From contig CAMWUB010000011.1 in assembly GCA_947177345.1 (NCBI GenBank), forward strand, positions 1 to 14,618: DNA of 14,618 bases, written 5' to 3'. Made by a program: the position numbers and the translations under genes. The stretch's first letter is position 1. Each line of letters opens with the position of its first letter. This document shows positions 14,001-14,618 of the stretch, piece by piece. Under the pieces are notes generated by a model that did not search any database, was not told where the DNA came from, and saw nothing but the letters and a program-made list of their open reading frames with translations. The DNA comes from an uncultured Ruminococcus sp. (GTDB taxonomy: Bacteria > Bacillota > Clostridia > Oscillospirales > Ruminococcaceae).

Positions 14001-14618
14001 AGTTCAAAGATGACACAGTAGTAATGACAGATAAGGAAGCATCTATCGAAATCAATAAGCAGGATGTCGATAAGAACGCACTTTCAGGAGCAACTCTTAC
14101 ACTTACCGGAAAAGGCGTAACATTCGAAAAGGTAAAAGTTGAGAACGTTACACCAATAAAGAAAGATACAGAACTTACATGGATTTCAGGCGAAAAACCG
14201 ATAAAACTGACAAATATTCCGGACGGTGAGTATACACTTCACGAAGTAGAAGCACCAGAGGGATATGTAGTAGCAAACGACATAACATTCACAGTAGAAA
14301 ACGGCGTAATAACCGTAAGAAACGGTTCAAAGCTTACTACACCGGCAAGCAGTATCACAATGACCGACAGAAAAGAAGCCGACAAGATAATAAGCATAAG
14401 CAAGCAGAACGCCGATAAGGAAGCACTTGCAGGAGCAGAACTGAGACTCACATCATCAGACAAGGACTTCAGATTTACAAAGGCAAACTATGCAGGACTG
14501 ACAGTAGAAAGCAGTGAGGAAATCACATGGACATCTGGCGAAGAAGCCGTAGAATTCAAGAATCTTCCTGACGGTGAGTATATACTCCACGAAGTATCAG
14601 CACCGGACGGATACACAC
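7985..14618 (+). CDS. Giant secreted repeat adhesin: choice-of-anchor A head plus SpaA/CnaB isopeptide-type modules (3' end outside window)
   Basis: The open frame runs uninterrupted for 2211 codons and is cut by the window end, so the C-terminus and wall anchor are not visible. Residues 1-31 form a signal peptide (basic MNKLKTR, a hydrophobic core rich in Met, Ile and Phe, then SPVSA with cleavage expected after Ala31). Residues about 73-485 are a choice-of-anchor A domain. SpaA-like modules lie near 495-600 and 763-858, separated by unrecognised segments, and eight tandem modules fill 1112 to the end. Each has a PDGxY-type turn and an E-box of the form Y-x3-E-x2-AP-x-GY. Only five cysteines occur (84, 165, 279, 990, 1061), none in the tandem array, which fits isopeptide rather than disulfide stabilisation. 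Expected role: cell-surface adhesion or a fibrous stalk. The start is supported by AAGGGAG 8 bases upstream and by the signal peptide. The ligand is unknown. Confidence 0.93.
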   Translation, partial: MNKLKTRSISFITAFMMSVMSIMTGISPVSAKNNVPNLAEPPAEVDDVTLLIGSKENKLRADTVGDTIENYGKEYALGIASQFCVFLKGDFHPTNSDAEGRIAVGGDLNFSEANQGWRYSIGRGDYVSHENLGVSLGDGNSDYAYVIWDGKENKVFYGVNLTDECYIQQWDGGGDAYQQVKDEKWRMVVQNQAGADYIKSDAGSSWDDEPNSPSKKYSNNLDRVYQGSLINFDKVYDELISRSGKLAGKKSDTKIEFYDGTVTVPYFQQYWPGRYQGLCRTEQVQGVTRFIYNNPSSSDKTIYFNVTEEQWNKIKDTQVFSFENIPEGAYIVVNVDGTIININDTGKDRYTYINNKSISKGTFSVVKPDGSIVDITDINSILSSNEEFAGTNEEFIQKRDAWLKKNFDEGAYITGMFNNYEDVDRILYNFPNATRINYKEAFQGTIFAPGAHVDSTNNAGHLSGALIADSAEGGMEFGYRPFTGPISMLGTKSGYALDFSKLKPVYDRGQEVYEGEGEDKKLTTEPLAGATIGLYKGDELVSDVITNGDKYNFINLPSSIEDHEFKKDEELPIILSENYILKEVSAPTGYIKSTDAYPVRIVEKINDVVTVDETILPAEVEVLVYRGGAVEPDENGKYDESALTLPTDEAGLEPYLIRRLTYTDSFDTDGNQTRTIVINEMTDNNLASVEIKFELTIENGEIKDVVQTLDGETSTPVTDYNTNTTFDVISGDNLSTYYYDAENMMITRIPEGNVPEFLNNGEEITLKKVNADTKAFVPGAEVSIYKKGDNGEKIDIITKAKITEEGIKLGHLEPGTYYIKEVTVPDGYITPENEIEFVIGDDFTISGEMDTENTVVKVDYTIKYTDSTAFPDVTGKDAEVGGKKEDITVNNVPKNTGLRKYFTETNIKDSDKVYLYDATGESNKGVDVSGKKITKIVFKDVVTNGGSAIQLKTIKQDGYDDQFAQLTLETADELTFESNGNWQFGTINNCSIKFTYWGVESIGSVTYYLAEDIIPYETLNDKAVVDSITLDFKDSRYAGSTVKVSDSGKEYTGIVDAEGKCEIEGINGTTFKSTPKISAVIEDSYTHIDYDKENAPLVIELPNEEKPSEKHFIRINKVNMRGDEVEGAELTLKAKDGISAIRQDKDGKDVPEMNWTSHANSDWTINDINDGTYILTETKAPNGYLISDKIEFVVEGGKITTVNGEAIKTDDEGNQAEKVVTGDNFVLSVKSETNKNYQELAMRDGRVLKLLKTKADGKTPLAGARFRLTAKDDDGEVIQFNTKIVTWDEEYKDNFRFNDADDDGFAESITWITTDKEAEIRNLPNGNYTLEETVAPNGYTKKSNITFKLYKGIISDVKGGTLVTNQDKDPETGEIKAPDTRGGGNTLYGIVVEDNDAEVSLMKRAFSGSNNLPVPGAKMSLTGVKTGTTDPIVFTLANVTIGDTVNGSIISEGETTEKLEWITGKEELKIKNIPDGTYTYHEEEAPDGYEPSPDITFEVKDGVIDLTTVKIKVSFDENAETEDYSYAKPGSVTMYDRKIVEISKQNEEGTSLDGATLILTGKQTVKVKDENGNIVKNPDGTDKVEEKDDVQFTDGNINKEKNAVSIVTVDKDYKVIENGEGTSAIQWKSDGLNNLELMGLPDGVYTLVETVVPDGYTKAENITFRIKDQKIDEKTLSNDTYKDGIIVMVDKEIITTTTKVTVDIEKIGSGSGTTVRLGGAKLSLEGKDADGNPIAFGEDYKEYFAETTQSTESVKTTTTTTTTTEEDIAVHAENDEKDSESSASTSSSTSTSPAGTSADDANVTTTATALRLEWTSSEKDVFSIELPEGTYTLKEVSAPDGFNPAGNIIFKVKNGEVTREDGVEVTNNKIVMIDDEIVVTTTTATINIEKIGSGSTTTRLAGATLELTGKDGTTPIVFGEEYKEYFTLSTVTNNSTTNTDTTTTSTSADDTTETVTATKLIWISDGKTFSIGLPDGEYILHEVSAPDGYTLAEDVKFTIKDGKVVEFKDDTVVMTDKEASIEINKQDVDKNALSGATLTLTGKGVTFEKVKVENVTPIKKDTELTWISGEKPIKLTNIPDGEYTLHEVEAPEGYVVANDITFTVENGVITVRNGSKLTTPASSITMTDRKEADKIISISKQNADKEALAGAELRLTSSDKDFRFTKANYAGLTVESSEEITWTSGEEAVEFKNLPDGEYILHEVSAPDGYT
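8201..9439 (+). other. Choice-of-anchor A domain of the adhesin
   Basis: Residues about 73-485. The start has the family pattern ALGIASQFCVFLKGDF (76-91), followed by SDAEGRIAVGGDL and YSIGRGDYV. The middle has the IPEGAYIVVNVDGT block. The end has FQGTIFAPGAHV, then SGALIADSAEGGMEFGYRPF up to residue 482. These landmarks and their order are characteristic of choice-of-anchor A proteins, which are found at the N-terminus of large surface proteins with varying C-terminal anchors. At about 410 residues it is longer than the roughly 300 I would expect, with extra sequence around residues 125-230. Its ligand is not known. Confidence 0.85.
9467..9836 (+). other. First SpaA-like module of the adhesin, divergent
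   Basis: Residues about 495-617. A strand with Lys501 (LDFSKLK) is followed by LAGATIGLYKGDEL and the E-box YILKEVSAPTGY with Glu583. The usual closing acceptor strand is not clear (a VDETIL segment near 608 is the best candidate), so I cannot say whether an isopeptide bond forms. It directly follows the head domain, as in many choice-of-anchor A proteins. Confidence 0.7.
9837..10264 (+). other. Unrecognised linker segment of the adhesin
   Basis: Residues about 618-760 contain no E-box and no repeat I can match. The sequence alternates polar and hydrophobic residues (for example ASVEIKFELTIENG), so it is probably beta-rich, and has no Cys or Trp. It could be a degenerate module or a separate beta-sandwich. 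Confidence 0.5.
10265..10563 (+). other. Second SpaA-like module of the adhesin
   Basis: Residues about 761-859. The donor-strand candidate is Lys768 in ITLKKVNADT, followed by VPGAEVSIYKKGD and the E-box YYIKEVTVPDGY with Glu821. Here Val replaces the usual Ala before the Pro. The acceptor strand near residues 850-858 is weak (an ENTVVKVD segment), so the bond partner is uncertain. Confidence 0.7.
10564..11317 (+). other. Unrecognised 250-residue segment of the adhesin
   Basis: Residues about 860-1111 lie between the second module and the tandem array. There is no E-box. Aromatic residues are clustered (YWGVESIGSVTYYL near 994-1007), and two of the protein's five cysteines are here (990 and 1061). 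This looks like one or two globular, beta-rich domains rather than stalk, and it could be a ligand-binding insert. I recognise no family. Confidence 0.5.
13092..13117 (+). repeat. 26-base exact direct repeat, copy 1 (start of the fifth tandem module)
   Basis: This string, encoding the donor strand IEKIGSGS, recurs without mismatch at 13644-13669, 552 bases (184 codons) later. It marks the fifth and sixth array modules as a recent duplication. Both also share the YKEYF segment and a following Thr-rich insertion. Confidence 0.85.
13217..13423 (+). repeat. Thr/Ser-rich low-complexity insertion inside the fifth tandem module
   Basis: Codons about 1745-1813, between the FGEDYKEYF strand and the Trp strand. 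It includes nine consecutive Thr codons (1756-1764, bases 13250-13276), an acidic stretch, and a run of Ser and Thr. The Lys-to-Glu distance of this module is 129 residues against 62 in the compact module at 14039-14368. A looser counterpart lies at about 13765-13855 in the next module. Confidence 0.8.
13644..13669 (+). repeat. 26-base exact direct repeat, copy 2 (start of the sixth tandem module)
   Basis: Second copy of the string at 13092-13117. The downstream sequence diverges quickly in the Thr-rich insertion and then becomes similar again from the Trp strand onward. Confidence 0.85.
13901..13955 (+). repeat. 55-base exact direct repeat, copy 1
   Basis: It encodes the turn and E-box LPDGEYILHEVSAPDGYT of the sixth tandem module. 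It is identical, base for base, to 14564-14618. The intervening module carries a diverged version, so the identity skips one module. Confidence 0.9.
14564..14618 (+). repeat. 55-base exact direct repeat, copy 2, runs to the window end
   Basis: Identical to 13901-13955, offset by 663 bases (221 codons). The match is still perfect at the last base of the window, so the true repeat may be longer. Confidence 0.9.

Larger units (their letters stand above)
11318..14618 (+). repeat. Tandem array of eight SpaA/CnaB2-like isopeptide modules (last one cut)
   Basis: Donor Lys / E-box Glu / acceptor Asp, module by module: 1117/1177/1244; 1252/1332/1394; 1403/1482/1536; 1544/1649/1690; 1706/1835/1874; 1890/1982/2016; 2025/2087/2128; 2140/2203/beyond the end. 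Approximate bounds are 11318, 11723, 12173, 12599, 13082, 13622, 14039 and 14384. Each module has a Trp strand (such as LTWIS or LIWIS), a PDG-x-Y or PNG-x-Y turn, the E-box, an ITFTV-like strand and, in the better conserved ones, a closing strand of the form V-x-M-x-D. The Glu-to-Asp distance is 34-41 residues in the fourth to seventh modules, close to the 40 of FbaB CnaB2 (Glu77/Asp117). Modules before about 13080 are more divergent and the later ones more alike, suggesting recent amplification at the 3' side. Confidence 0.85.

Noticed and set aside
13201..14055. A 284-codon open frame on the minus strand, very rich in Val and Ser
   Set aside because: It is the antisense shadow of the Thr/Ser-rich, A/C-biased adhesin coding strand. 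It has no ribosome site or promoter and no protein-like composition.
13092..14618. The spaced direct repeats as a CRISPR-like array
   Set aside because: The repeats are in frame, spaced by hundreds of bases, and encode conserved protein motifs. They are tandem domains, not CRISPR.

Overview
The window looks like chromosomal DNA from a low-GC, Gram-positive gut or rumen Clostridia, most likely a Ruminococcus-like Oscillospiraceae. This rests on the AT-rich composition, strong AGGAGG-type ribosome sites, near-consensus sigma-A promoters, a tRNA without encoded CCA, and a very large secreted protein with a choice-of-anchor A head and SpaA/CnaB-type repeats. The genus is an inference; no marker gene fixes it.

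Left part (positions 4-7492, all minus strand) is one tight operon for a cell-surface glycan. It reads from a consensus promoter at 7557-7585. In order of transcription it encodes a polyprenyl-phosphate sugar-1-phosphate transferase, mannose-1-phosphate guanylyltransferase (manC), GDP-mannose 4,6-dehydratase (gmd), an unrecognised 113-residue membrane protein, two GT4 glycosyltransferases, a GDP-6-deoxy-D-mannose reductase (rmd type) and an unrecognised 136-residue coiled-coil protein. Several junctions are ATGA or longer overlaps, or have a stop codon inside the next ribosome site, so the genes are probably translationally coupled. ManC, Gmd and Rmd together make GDP-D-rhamnose from mannose-1-phosphate; the transferases would build a D-rhamnose and/or mannose glycan on an undecaprenyl lipid. 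No flippase, polymerase or ABC exporter lies in the window.

Middle part (7493-7984) is a regulatory hub of about 490 bases: the operon promoter pointing left, then a self-contained tRNA-Thr(CGT) unit with its own consensus promoter and Rho-independent terminator, then a consensus promoter and a structured leader pointing right.

Right part (7985-14618, plus strand) is a single open frame of at least 2211 codons that runs off the window. It encodes a signal peptide, a choice-of-anchor A domain, two N-terminal SpaA-like modules with unrecognised segments between them, then eight tandem CnaB/SpaA-like modules (the last cut by the window end). The later modules resemble the CnaB2 domain of Streptococcus pyogenes FbaB (source of SpyCatcher/SpyTag), with a Lys donor, a Glu in the E-box and an Asp acceptor, so chains of Lys-Asp isopeptide bonds are predicted. 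Two modules carry Thr/Ser-rich insertions.

I see no CRISPR array, insertion sequence, phage gene or defence system. The most distinctive features are the SpyTag-like acceptor strands in a giant repeat adhesin, the Thr-rich loops inside its modules, the GDP-D-rhamnose operon next to it, and a hairpin separating the Shine-Dalgarno from the start codon of the operon's first gene.
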